Of a DNA stretch of 64,000 nt, positions 21,365 through 32,639 are shown piece by piece; within the stretch, counting starts at the first letter, position 1; each line of letters begins with the position of its first letter. The position numbers and the translations under genes are program-made. The notes under the pieces were generated by a model. It worked only from the letters and a program-made list of their open reading frames with translations. It was not told the DNA's origin and made no database searches. The stretch is taken from assembly GCA_006538405.1 (NCBI GenBank), contig BJKQ01000002.1:310001-374000 (forward strand). The letters run 5' to 3'. Source of the DNA: Hansfordia pulvinata. Taxonomy: Eukaryota; Ascomycota; Sordariomycetes; Xylariales.

Positions 21365-24300
21365 GGTCGCGTAGGGGGTTGTGGTGATGAAATGAGTGAT
21401 TGAGAGGGGTGGATTTATATCAGTTAGGCGCGTTGGGCCCCCTAAGTAAATGGTAGACTATGGGTTGGAAGAGCATCAAGTGGCTGACAGGCTTGGATCG
21501 CGCGTATAAAGGGCAGCTGGAATGGAGGACGTTGTGTGGTGGCTGTGATGCTATCGCTTTGAGTCTCTGGATGGCTTTATAGAGACATCCATCCATGACA
21601 ACGAGTGCTGGTTTGGAATTTCCAACTCATTTCACACACCCCGAGCCTACTCTCTCTCTCTCCTTTCCTCCGCAGGGTGGCAGCGCATCAGCTGACGGCG
21701 AGGGCCACTTGCGAAGCTGGGCGGACCACTTCAGCCCAGCCCAGCCCAGAGCCCCCCCAAGGAGCGTCCGGTGAGGCCCAGCGCCTGATCTCCAGCCCTC
21801 AGGATGGCATATCATCACAGGCCTCATCTCGGAACAGAGGGCGATGGGCTTTGGCTCGCAGACTACCTGCTGGCAATTTGGGGGATCAGCCACCCCCCTC
21901 CCCTGAGCCCATCTCGGGGTCTATTCGAGTCTTAGTCTTGGGGTCTTTGGGAAGTTGGCAGGCACTCTTCAAATACGCCGGATCACGCGTCAAGCGGCCT
22001 CGGGCGTGCCTCTCGGGTCTGGCCCCCTGGTTGAGATTCACATGGTTACCCTCGAGCGCGTGTTGTTCCTAAGCCGCTGACCAAGCCGCTGACCAGGCAG
22101 GCAGGCAGGCAGGCAGGCAGGGAAGAAGGTCTGCACTAAAGCCTGTCCCCGTTCCAGACCCCAGACACGCAGCCTGGCGACGTGCTACTTACTGCTAGCT
22201 GGCTCCCGTGGCTCCCCCCCCCCCCCCTTTGTTAAACTTTCCCGATCCTGCCCCTTCACTCTCCTTCTCGCGAATGGAGGCAACCGCTCTGGGGAAAGGC
22301 AGCGGCGTGGAAGGATCCGAGTACAGAGCCTCGCGTGTATGCGCGTCTCACCACAGCGGCGCAAGGCCTGCCCGTGCGGCGACCCGTGTGGCTCAGCCAG
22401 GCACTTGATACGTTGCCTAGTACGGTACCTAGGTAGGCAGGTAGGCAGTCCGCCGTCCCGCGCTGTCTCTGCGCCTAACTTCGTCAGCATGAAGCCTCGC
22501 TGCTGCCAGCTGGTACTACACCGCCACGGCAGGCAGCGCATCAGGATCATGGCGCGATTTGGTGGGGAGGGGGGGGGGGGGGGGCGCCGGGGCGGAATCC
22601 ATGGCGTCCCAGCCTCGCCCGCCCTTCCGAGCAAGCCAGTGACGAGACTGGGACGCGGGGTAGCAGAATACCTACTACCTAACGTGGCGCCGTGGCCCCT
22701 CCGCCGCCGGGTCGGCTCAACCGGGCCCCGAGACGACCCGGACTCTTGGACCTTGTCATACATATACGAGCTGTCGAAACGGTGCTGGTGGGGTGGGACG
22801 CGGAACGAGGCCAGGCACGCACGCCAGGGCACCGATAAAACAGAGCTAACTTGGGTACCTAGTGAGAGCATCCACTACCTTAGCTGCTTATTAGGCATGC
22901 ACGCGTATAGTGAACGCCGCTTGCTTTTCCTGGCCCACACCCCTTCCTCTGCCCGGAGTTACTCCGCGCCGTGGCGTGTGCGCGAGGGACCGGATGCCGA
23001 GGGTGGAAAGGAGGGGTGAGGCGTGTCGCCAGCCGCCTGGTGGCACAATGCGTTGACTTGGCCCGGGACCAGGATCGAGGGTTCTCCCACGGAGGATGAC
23101 TTTCCTCTCTGGGAGTTCCGGACTCGACTTCAGCCCTACAGGCACACGCGTAGATCAGCAGTGGCCAGAAGTTGGGCCCTCGCGTTGGCCGTCTGTTACA
23201 CCTCCCCTGCACTGCCCGCCGGCTTGACCACTTGTCTCGAATACCAACCGGAAGTTGGTGAGTAGGAGCTCGGCCTCACCCTCGTGTCGTCTGACGCGTC
23301 CGTGGCCAACGCGAACCCCGGTTGATGGTGTACCAGAACAAACACCTATGCCCCTGGGAGGATAGACCACGGGCCTCAACGACAAAGCCGTATACGAGCA
23401 CGATGCAGCGTTGAGGGCGGTATGACAGACACTACGTTGCAGGTCGCGCCGTAAGCAGGGGCTCGGCAACGCTATGTCCCCTCCATCAGTAATAGCCCCA
23501 GATTTAAACTTGGAGGCGTGTGCGGCATCGTCCGGAGGGGCGTGAGAAGCACGGGCGCGCACTCGTACGTGGCGGGGGGCGAGGGTGTCCCACTAGCCGT
23601 CAAGATAGGGGTCGCTCTGTGCCCCGTAGGTAGGATCCGCAGGATTTCGCTACCACTCATCGGCCTGGCATCTCAGTCTCGGGCGAGAGCAGAAACCCGC
23701 AAATCGTGCTTCCGGACAGTAATAGGCTCGGATCCTGCCTGGGTATATCGGCAGCTGACTGACCAAAGTGCCTTACCATACATGTACCTAACCCAACATA
23801 GCTCTGGGCCGTGAACCGATCAGTATAGTCGGTATGTTGTCAGCATCGCGCCTGACCGGCCCGGGCTAGAGCACACTTTGCGTGCCTGGCGGTTGCGCCG
23901 GCTGTCCACCAGGCTCGCTCGATATATCGCCCGGCGCGAGGTCCTATTTCCGAGGCCATGGGCTAAGAATAAAAGGTTCATCGTCACTGTCAGCTCGACA
24001 ATCTATGTACTGGCGCCGACGGGTGGGACCGTCCGGCCTGACATTGGTCACTGCCATTTATCTACCTAGATACGTGTGCACGGCACAAGGTGCGGGTAAT
24101 TTGTAGCTCGTCTTGCAGAAGTCGGTCGCGCCATGGGACTAAGACAGGGGGCTTTCGGAACACTTTCGAGCAGACAGGATGACCAATACCTTAGGTAGGC
24201 TTAGTAGGCAGACCCCCGCCAACATAGACGCGCACCGGTAGCAACGTTACCGCCACAAGTTAGGACTCGGTCCAATCAGTCCACAGCCGGCGCAGATGCA

Positions 24301-24677
24301 CATCACCAGGTGTCAAACCCGCGAACCGGCAGTGTGGTGGTTCGAGGTATTCTTCGAATGCTGCAGCTGTCACCACTTTGCGTGGTTGGCCGCTTCTCGT
24401 CATTATTAAATTAAAAAGATTCGAGTATGTGGGTATCGTATCTAGAGCAAAGCGCCGGTGCCCTGTAAATGCTATCAAGTGCTATGCCGTGCCGCGATCA
24501 GTTTTACCCCGAAACGCCAGTCCTCCGGTCTCGCTAGACTCCAGGTCTGCGTCGGATCATGCAATCCGCTGTCCTGGTGCAAAGACATAAGAAAAGAATA
24601 TGGTTGAAGGGAAAAGAAAAAGAAAGCAGAAAGGAAAGATAATGGGAGAAGGGGATAGGAAAGCAAAAGAGGTGTGT
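21365..24677. other. Gene-poor intergenic region
   Basis: 3.3 kb with no supported gene. It contains a (GGCA)n run (22095-22122), a poly-C tract (~22216-22227), a poly-G tract (~22570-22583), TAGGTA-type short motifs and an AT-richer stretch (24400-24680) that is probably the 3' UTR of the ABC transporter gene. Short reading frames on both strands have no codon bias or domain. Confidence 0.55.
22095..22122. repeat. (GGCA)n tetranucleotide tract
   Basis: About six GGCA units in the intergenic region between the NTF2-like and ABCC genes. Confidence 0.85.
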
Positions 24678-27600
24678 CTACAGCCAAAGCTTCATGCTCA
24701 GCGGGCGCAAGAAGGTGCTCATCTCCCTGTCCGGGAATTCGGGCCCCAGGCTGAAGTGGCGAGACGAATGACGGTGTCTGCTGACACGGGCGCTGCGGTA
24801 CTTGGACTTCCGCTTCTTGTGGTCGGCCAGCTCCCCGTCGACGACATCGTCCTGCTCCTCGTCCTCCTCGCTGAAGCCCTTCATGGCGTTGTAGAGCTGG
24901 CGGAACTCGCTGGGGCGTGTCAGCAGCTGGCGCGGCTCTCCGTACTCGACAATGCGGCCCGCGTCCATGATGGCGACCTTGTCAAAGTCGAGGATCGTGT
25001 CGAGCTTGTGGGCAACCGCAAGAATCGTCTTGCCCTCAAAGTTCTTCTGGATCAGGCGCTGCATCATCGCCTCCGTGTTAACGTCGACCGACGCCGTGGC
25101 CTCGTCGAGGATGAGAATCTTGGACTTGCGCACCATGGCGCGGGCTAGGCACAAGAGCTGCTTCTGCCCGAGAGAGAGCATGTCCGCTGGGAGCGGTGCC
25201 TCAATACCCCCCTCGAGGTCCTTGAAGAGTTCCCACAAGCCGACGTCGTCCAAAGCCTCCATAATGGCCTCGTCGTCGCTCTCGTCGAGCGGGTCTACGT
25301 TGTGGCGGACTGACCCAGGCAGGAGGAAAGGGTGTTGCGGAAGGGCATTGAGCCGCTCCCGGACAATCTCGCGGGGCATGCGGGACAGCTCCAGGCCATC
25401 GATAGTGACGGAACCACTGCTCTGCTCCAGCATGCGCAGGAGGGTCGAGACGAGCGAGCTCTTGCCACTGCCGCTGCGGCCGCAAATGCCAATCTTTTGG
25501 CCTGCCTCGATATCGAGCGTCACGCCCTTGAGAACTGGGTCGCAAGCCTCGCCGTAGGAGGCGACGACGTTCTCGAACCTGACATGGCCATGCGCGGGCC
25601 ATGCAGCAGGGGGATGTTCATCGCCATCGTTGTCGTGCTCGCTGACGGCCTCGGCAGTGAAAGACCTGATGCGGCTGACAGCACCCGCCGAGGTTTCCAG
25701 CTGGGTCCAGTTGGTGAGCATCTGCTTCATCGTCGCGCTGAAGCCCACGATGTTGATCAGGGCGATTCCCATCAAACCGGCGTCAATCTTGCCCTGGGAC
25801 GTGACGGCCACGATCGCCAGGATGACGGCAACACCGCAGATCAGGAGGTCCAGGACGAGACCCAGCCAGCGCTGGACGGAAAAGAGCAGGTACTGGGGGC
25901 GCTGCGACCTGTTGGCAAGCTGCAGAAAAGAGCTGGTGTACTCCTCGGTCCAGTTGAAAGCACGAATGGTGACTAGACCATTCAGAGTCTCGATAAAGTG
26001 GGAGAAGAGGGCGGACTTGGCTTCGATGTCCAGCAAACGCAGCGTCCGAGAGGTCTTGAGGTAGTACTTCTGGATGAACCAGGTCGCCAGAACGCAGAAC
26101 GGCAGGGCGGCAGCCACGTAGCGCCCAGTCGCGGCGATCACGCAGGTTTGCGCGACGAGAATCAGGGCCGTCAGGATGGTGTAGATAAAGGACACGGGCA
26201 GCTCCATGTCGATGAGCTCCATGTCCTGGCTGAAACGGTTGGTCAGGGACCCGATATCAGTCTCCGAGAAGAAAGAAGAGGGAGAGTTGAAGACCGCCTT
26301 GAGGATGCGGGCGTGCATTTCACGGGCGACGTAGGGCACGATGGCAAAGACAAAGTATGCACACGCACAGCCGAGAGATGAGATAGTGATGACGGCAATC
26401 ATGACGAGAATACCAAAGTAGTAGCCGGCTTTCTCGCCAGGGTGCTCTTGGTTGTACGTCGCCCACCATTGCACCCAGAGCTCGGGGAACACCACGCCGA
26501 AGCCGTGGACGGAGCACAGGGCCATGAAGACGGCAAACTTCTTCCACCCAAAGCTCTCAATGTAGTACTTGTAGATGGTCAAGTCACCAGCCGAGTCGTT
26601 GGCCTGTTCCATGCCCGGGATTGTCTGGCCCAGGGCATCGCCGCCGTCAAAGTCTGCTTCGGGGCTTGCGTCTTCGGTGGTGATGCTGCCGTCGCGGTTG
26701 GCCACGTTGAGGTCGGCGACGTATCCGGGCACAAGGTACAGGTCGTTGTAGGAGCCCTGCTGGATGACCGTGCCATCTTTGCCGAGGACAATGATATGGT
26801 CGGCTTCAGCGAGGTGACCGACGCTGTTGGTGGCAAAGACCACCGTCACCTCGTTCTGGCGAAGAATCCCCTGCTTGGAGGAGAGCAGGGAGGCGAAGAC
26901 AGCCTCCTCGGTTTTGGGGTCGAGACCCGCCATCACATCGTCCAGGAGCATCGTCCTCTTGCCCGAGTACAGAGCTCGGGCTAACGTCAGGCGCATCTGC
27001 TGACCACCGCTCAGAGTCGAGCCAGAACCACCGACCAAAGTCTGGTCACCGTCGGGGAAGTTCTTGATGTCCTGGGCCAGGCCGCACAAGTTGACTACGG
27101 CCGAGTACCAGGCTGCGTCAAGACCAAACTTGCCGAGGATGTTCTTCTGGATGGTGGTGTTGCAGAGCCATGGGCGCTGAGAGCAGTAGGCCACATCATC
27201 AAAGTCCACCTGGATGCTGCCGTCCAGGCTCTGTGTCTCGCCCAAGAGCGTATGCAGCAGGGTGGACTTGCCGCTGCCGACGTGGCCAATGATCATAGTC
27301 AGCTTTCCGTGCGGAATCTCGCAGCTGACATCTTTGAGGACCGGGTTGGCCGAGTCTTTCCAGACTGCGGAGGCGTTCTGGACGTGGGCGGCTGTGGAGC
27401 TGGTGGCGTCGCCGCGCAAGGCCACGTTCAACGGGGCGGGAAGGGCGCTGGCGGTGCTCTCGCGGTAGTACATGGAGTATATAGAGTTGTTGTGGATCGC
27501 GTCCGGGAAGGCCTCCTTCTCCTTGTCGCTGGGGAAAAGGGACTCGGGCCTGGTTTTCTTGCTGTAGTTGACCCAGGTCTTGCGCAGGTCGCTCAAGCCA

Positions 27601-29554
27601 CCGTGTAGCCGGCCGTCAACACGAGCATTGGCCACCAGGTAACCCCGGATGCGGTCGAGGCAGCCGACGGTGCTCATGATTTTCTCGAGAGTGTCGAGCA
27701 GGATGCTGAGAGGGCCCAGCGTCAGCTGGATCAGGGTCAGCGACGTCAAGGCTTGGGTGACGTTGAAGGTCGGGAAGCCCTGGTATTGCTGCAGCAAGAT
27801 GTAGAAGCCGAAGGAGGCAACCGGTGTCAGGGCGCCGGTGGAAAACGTGAGCACCACGATCTTGACGAGCATGGCCCGAAATCCCGACGAGCATTGCACC
27901 TCTACCTCGCGGAGCTTGGTGATCTTCTCTTTCTGGCTCTTGCCCATACCTGTCATCCGGACCGGTATCATGTTGGCGAGCGCGCCAGTGGTCGTCGCGA
28001 TGCGTTCCTGGATCTTGTCGATCCACGCCTTTTGCAGACCCGGGGCCCCAGCGGCGACTTTGATGGCCGCACCTGTGCAGACAATGATGACAATGCCGGG
28101 CGCTAGTGAGGCCAACTCCAGGGAGCCGGACAAGAGCCAGAAGCCCAGCGAGATCTCCAGCAGGGAAGCCCAAAGGTCGTCTGAGCGCGTTGTCAGTCGG
28201 CATGTTCAATGTGTTCAGGCCGCAAGGACATGTTCGACATGGTAGGATCAACTCACGGATGTTCTTGAACCCCACCACCACTCTCTCTACATCGGTGCTC
28301 ATCAGCGTGACGGCATCAGCTGCGTCCACGTCTGTGCAGCGAATCTCGAGCGTGCGGCGGTAGATCATGTCGAGAAGCTGTGCCCTGACGCGAGCCATGA
28401 ACCTGACCGTCCAGTGCTGCTGCAGCGACGTCGTAACGGCAATGCCGGCGTACACAATCATATAGCCAAAGACCAGACCTGCACCCACCGAGGAGTTGTT
28501 ATTGGGGTCGTGGGGAAGCTGGATGAACTGCGTGATTCGTTCGACGAGGAAGGGTTGAGCAAACGTGAAGCCGGTCTGGAGAAGGCGGGGGAGGACAGCC
28601 ATGCCCAGCTCAGCCTTGTGGTGCTTCAAGGTGACGAGCAGCAGCGTGTTGGAGGTTTCCTTCCATCTCCCTACAGATTGACTGTCAGCTCCCCAGGGTG
28701 CTACTAAAGGGCAAGAAGGATTGCGACTTACAAGCAGCCCAGGCTTGGTACATGCTGCCAGTACCGTCCTCGTCGGCGAAAAGGCTTGGGTCAATGTCCA
28801 TCAGAGTGTCCAGGGTGTGGACCTTGCTGAACCCGTGGAGCAGCAGGGGGTTGAGCCACCAGGCAAACAGCTGGCTCAGGATGCCGGCTGTGGACTCGGG
28901 AGCGAGGTCACGGTACTCTGGCAGCAGGATGGACCGCTTCTCCAGAGACTCGAGGACGAGAAGCATCGCCTTGACAACCACAGACGCAGTCATGGCGCCG
29001 GCGAGCTGCTCGGCCCCCTCGACAAGCCATAAGGTGCGGCACCGAGCAACGTCAAAGACCAGGGTCAAGGCAGTCATCAGGACAATGGGGGTGGACGGGG
29101 TCACAGAGCGAAGGTGAGTCAGGTGTGACAGGATGCCAAAGGCCACATGCTCGAATATGACCAAGACACAGGCTGCGATCGAAGCCGACGTGATAGGGGA
29201 AAGGGGTCTCGCCGTCACGCCGAGATGGACCATGTTGGTCAGTACCAGGACTGACCAAAGGGCCTTGGGCATGTTGAGTCAGTACCGATCGTAGTCATAC
29301 ACCGTGGTTAAGAGACGAAAAGGGGCACGTACGACTTTGGCATAGAGCTGCCACGCCCATGATACTTTGATGCGAGCATTGAACAAGGTGTAACAGTAGA
29401 AAGCCGCCAGCGGGATAGATAGAGAGGCGGGGATGATGGTCAGGATGGACTCCTCGAAGAACAAAGAAAAGTCAAAGACGCCGGGGCAGTCTGAAGCTGG
29501 GCCGAAGCCGGCGCTCTGACCGACGGGGCACATGTGAGAACCAGAAAACATCAT
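24678..29554 (-). CDS. ABCC-type (MRP-like) full ABC transporter
   Basis: ATP-driven export pump, expected in the plasma or vacuolar membrane. Exons 29554-29333, 29263-28732, 28670-28257 and 28180-24678 (introns 69, 61 and 76 bp) give 1,556 residues, usual for long MRPs; all phases close. Order: N-terminal TMD0 helices (about 1-240), TMD1, NBD1, TMD2, NBD2. NBD1: Walker A GHVGSGKST (~res 685), LSGGQQ, Walker B TMLLDDV. NBD2: Walker A GRSGSGKSS (~1290), LSLGQKQ, Walker B ILILDEA, H-loop AVAHKLD. NBD1 has Asp in place of the catalytic Glu, normal for ABCC, and its H-loop reads FATNSVGHL, with Asn where His is usual. The start is the first of two adjacent ATGs at 29554 (CAAC context). It is a candidate exporter or self-resistance pump for the NRPS product, by proximity only. 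It is less GC-rich than the NRPS and has no frame breaks. Confidence 0.93.
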
Positions 29555-31715
29555 GTTGACGACGACGACGACGACGGCGACGACATGGACGACGGCGTCG
29601 ACGGCAACAAGATGCCCGAAACGGGAAAGAAAGGAAAAGGAGAAAAGGGAAGGAAAGGTACGGTTTGCCACATGGTGATGGTTTCGGGCTGGGGGGGTGA
29701 TAGGGTGTACCATATATCAGAGGCCGTGTAGTTCGGACATGGTGAGACGTTGGTGGCAAAGACGCGCCCTCGGCGGCGAGGGCTTCTGTGCTCGCTTCCA
29801 AGATACACGGCAGGCAGCCACGGTGGTGTCGGAAGCAGCATCGGCATGAAGAGGATGGGATGGGTGGCCAGGAGCGGGCGGGATCCATGATGGCGCGACG
29901 ACGACAACGACGAGACCGGACGACGCTTGCCGAGGCGAGGCGCAAGCTCATCTCTCTGTTCCAAGTATAGCCGGCCCAGACGGGCGACGACGATGAGTGA
30001 CGGTAGCGGACGGCATGGTCGAGATCCCGAGGAGGCAAAGTCATCCGTCGTGGAAGGGGTGAGGCATCGCGGCGAGGGCCGAGGAGCATCCCGAGGGATG
30101 GTTGTCCGTTGTTTTCCGTTCCATTCTGAGGGTGCCACATCTTCCCATGGCCGGCATCAGGTTGGCAAGGCTCCGGCGATGCGGCATTCACTCGACACAC
30201 CCATTATTATCATGATGGAGTCGATGTCGTGAGGGACGGTGGGGGGTGGTGGGGTGTGCGCATCGGTACCTGGGAAGAGCCTCGAAGGTTGCATCCATCA
30301 CTGTGGGGCGGGGGCGTGTTCCTGGTAGATGCATATGTGTACATCACATAGGTACCTTGACCCAAGCGTGCGGGCTCGGCCTGTGCCGTCCAGATTTCGT
30401 GCGCACCCCCCCGCTCGAAAATGGCAACAGCCCAGAAAAACAGGGTCGTACCCACACTTCAAATCCCAAACCCAACTGGGCTCCAGGGCCATATGCGTAC
30501 ATGTACCCCTCGGGCCACGGCCTACAGCACACCCCCCTGAGCTTCAACTGCAGTGCCCCGCCGAGAGCTTCCACTACAGCACACCCCATCCTCCGAACTT
30601 TGGAACTCCCTCTGTCCCGAGGCCTGCGTGGGTGACCCTCCCCCAAAAGGCCTCACGTTTACCTCCATCGAGCCTGGCTTCACGCCTGGCAGACCCCCCC
30701 CCGGGCAGATGGGGGACATCGAGGTTTGCAAAATCCATCCGATGGTTTGCCACTGCCATCCATCGCGCCCACGGCTTTGCACCCCTCTCAGATGCCCTCG
30801 CCGCACTTACACGAGGCCGTCTCATCAGTTTTCCTGGGCGCTACTATAGTCACTCACTATTCCGGGTGTCCAGGGCCGATTAGGACGTCGCACGTCCATC
30901 CCTCAACACCACCCTGTAGCTATTCCGAGCGGCTCAGGATGCAGAGTCGAGCCTCTCCGCCCGGCCCTTGGCTGCGTGAATGCACAGACAGCCCTCCGAT
31001 GGACGACTTCCTGCCTGGATCGCCGGCCTCCCGGCTCCTCATGTCAGACATAGAGACGCGACGCGACGCGCAGCATCACCGCCACTGCCCACGCACCCGC
31101 TCAAGGCCCCATCACTCATCCCCATCGCCACCCATGGTCTTGGTTCCTGGATGGCGGGGTCCTGGCCTGTTGTTCCTGACGCGGCAGCTTCGTAACCCCT
31201 TCAAGATGGTGCAGTTCTGACGCAGCAGCCTTGTCATCCCTTCCAGATGGTCCAGTCCGGCTTGGCTGCGACTTCAGTTCCCACCCTGCCATGATCCATC
31301 CTATCTCATCCCTCCCCAGCTTCCCCCGTCCTCAGCAGCATACCGCACTCAGACTGGTGTCGGTCACGGTTTGAGGTCCTTTGACTTGCTTGACAGGGAG
31401 ATCCAACATATGGTTGTGGTGGTTATAAGACTCTGACTTTGCTCCCTGTGGCGCCTCTAACCACTCGTCACCATCATCAACCAAACCCCTCTCCGCCACC
31501 GCGGCCTCTTCATCACCCACACCTCCCTTTTCAAAGCCTCTTTTCGCCTCTTTTCACTTTTCCTGGACCCCAAAGCCACCCCTCCCTCGCTGGTCGATTC
31601 TGCTGCTCAGCCCTTCGCTACCCCTATCTCTTTTTCTCTTTGAAGGAACTCCCACACACACACACACACTTTCTCTCTCTCTCCCTCTCCCCTCTCTCTA
31701 TCACACACACACACA
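29555..31715. other. Divergent intergenic region between ABCC and RTA1 genes
   Basis: 2.2 kb shared upstream region. It holds a CT-rich leader with CA microsatellites directly before the RTA1 ATG (31645-31715). Reading frames on the minus strand upstream of 29554 are low-complexity Ser/Arg-rich and are taken as non-coding. No gene is supported. Confidence 0.55.
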
Positions 31716-32639
31716 ATGTCTTCTGACGACCTGTCTTGGATCCCCGCCCCTGTGCGGGACGACAACAACTGCTATGCGGGCACCCCCGAGTCCCTCGGCG
31801 GCTGGTCCTACCAACTCGGCTACCGGCCCAGTCTGGCCGCCGGCGTCGCCTTCTGCACCCTGTTCGGCATCGCCGTCCTCGTCAACCTGTTCCAGACCAT
31901 CCGCAAGAAGCGCTGGACGGCCGGCCTGCTCCTCATGTGCGCCTTCACCGAGCTGCTCGGCTGGTCTGGCCGCACCTGGCTGTACGTCTGCCCGTACAAC
32001 GGCAACGGCTACCTGCTCCAGATCGTCACCCTCATCATCGCCCCCGTCTTCGGCACCGCCGCCCTCTACGTGCTCCTGGGCCTCCTGATCAAGGACTTTG
32101 GCCCCAAGTCGAGCATCCTGCCCGCCAAGTGGTACACGTGGATCTTCCTGACGGCCGACATTGTCTCCCTTGTCATCCAGGCCGTCGGCGGCGCCATGGC
32201 CTCCATCTCCTCGAGCAACCGCGAGGACCCCAAGACCGGCACCGACATCATGATCGGCGGCGTCATCTTCCAGCTCATCTGCATGACCGCCTTCTTCCTC
32301 TTCGTCGTCGACTTCACCCGCCGCGTCGCCAAGATGGGCCTCCGCCGCAACTACGTCCTGACCCTCGTGGCCCTCTACATCTGCTTCCTCTTCATCTACA
32401 TCCGCAGCGTCTTCCGCACCATCGAGCTCAGCGAGGGCTGGAGCGGCTACCTGATGCTGCACGAGGGCTACTTCATCGGCCTCGACGGCGTCCTCATGGT
32501 CGTCGCCCTGTACGCCTTCATCCCCATGGACCCTGCCTGGCTGCTCCCCTCCGCCGCCGAGCTCGCTGTCCGCGAGGCGCAGCACCAGGAAAAAAACCTC
32601 GAAGGGGACATGAACTCTGACGCGGGGTCCGTCTTCTGA
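31716..32639 (+). CDS. RTA1-like lipid-translocating exporter family protein
   Basis: Multi-pass membrane protein of the fungal RTA1/RTM1 (lipid-translocating exporter) family, linked in yeasts to resistance to toxic lipophilic compounds and to sphingoid-base traffic (family knowledge). Intronless, 307 residues, ATG at 31716 after a CT/CA-rich leader. About seven hydrophobic segments are visible, for example VAFCTLFGIAVLVNLF, IVTLIIAPVFGTAALYVLLG and VLTLVALYICFLFIYI. The family patterns ELLGWSGRTW, LIIAPVFGTAALYV, FLTADIVSLVIQAVGG and FRTIELSEGWSG are present. The C-terminus is cytosolic and acidic. It is divergent from the ABCC gene, so the two may share control and could act together in export or tolerance; this is inference. 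Strong C/G third-position bias. Confidence 0.92.
   Translation: MSSDDLSWIPAPVRDDNNCYAGTPESLGGWSYQLGYRPSLAAGVAFCTLFGIAVLVNLFQTIRKKRWTAGLLLMCAFTELLGWSGRTWLYVCPYNGNGYLLQIVTLIIAPVFGTAALYVLLGLLIKDFGPKSSILPAKWYTWIFLTADIVSLVIQAVGGAMASISSSNREDPKTGTDIMIGGVIFQLICMTAFFLFVVDFTRRVAKMGLRRNYVLTLVALYICFLFIYIRSVFRTIELSEGWSGYLMLHEGYFIGLDGVLMVVALYAFIPMDPAWLLPSAAELAVREAQHQEKNLEGDMNSDAGSVF

Noticed and set aside
29472..30200. Minus-strand frames upstream of the ABCC start as an N-terminal extension or separate gene
   Set aside because: Ser/Arg/Pro-rich, poor codon bias, no domain; the ATG pair at 29554 leads straight into the hydrophobic TMD0.
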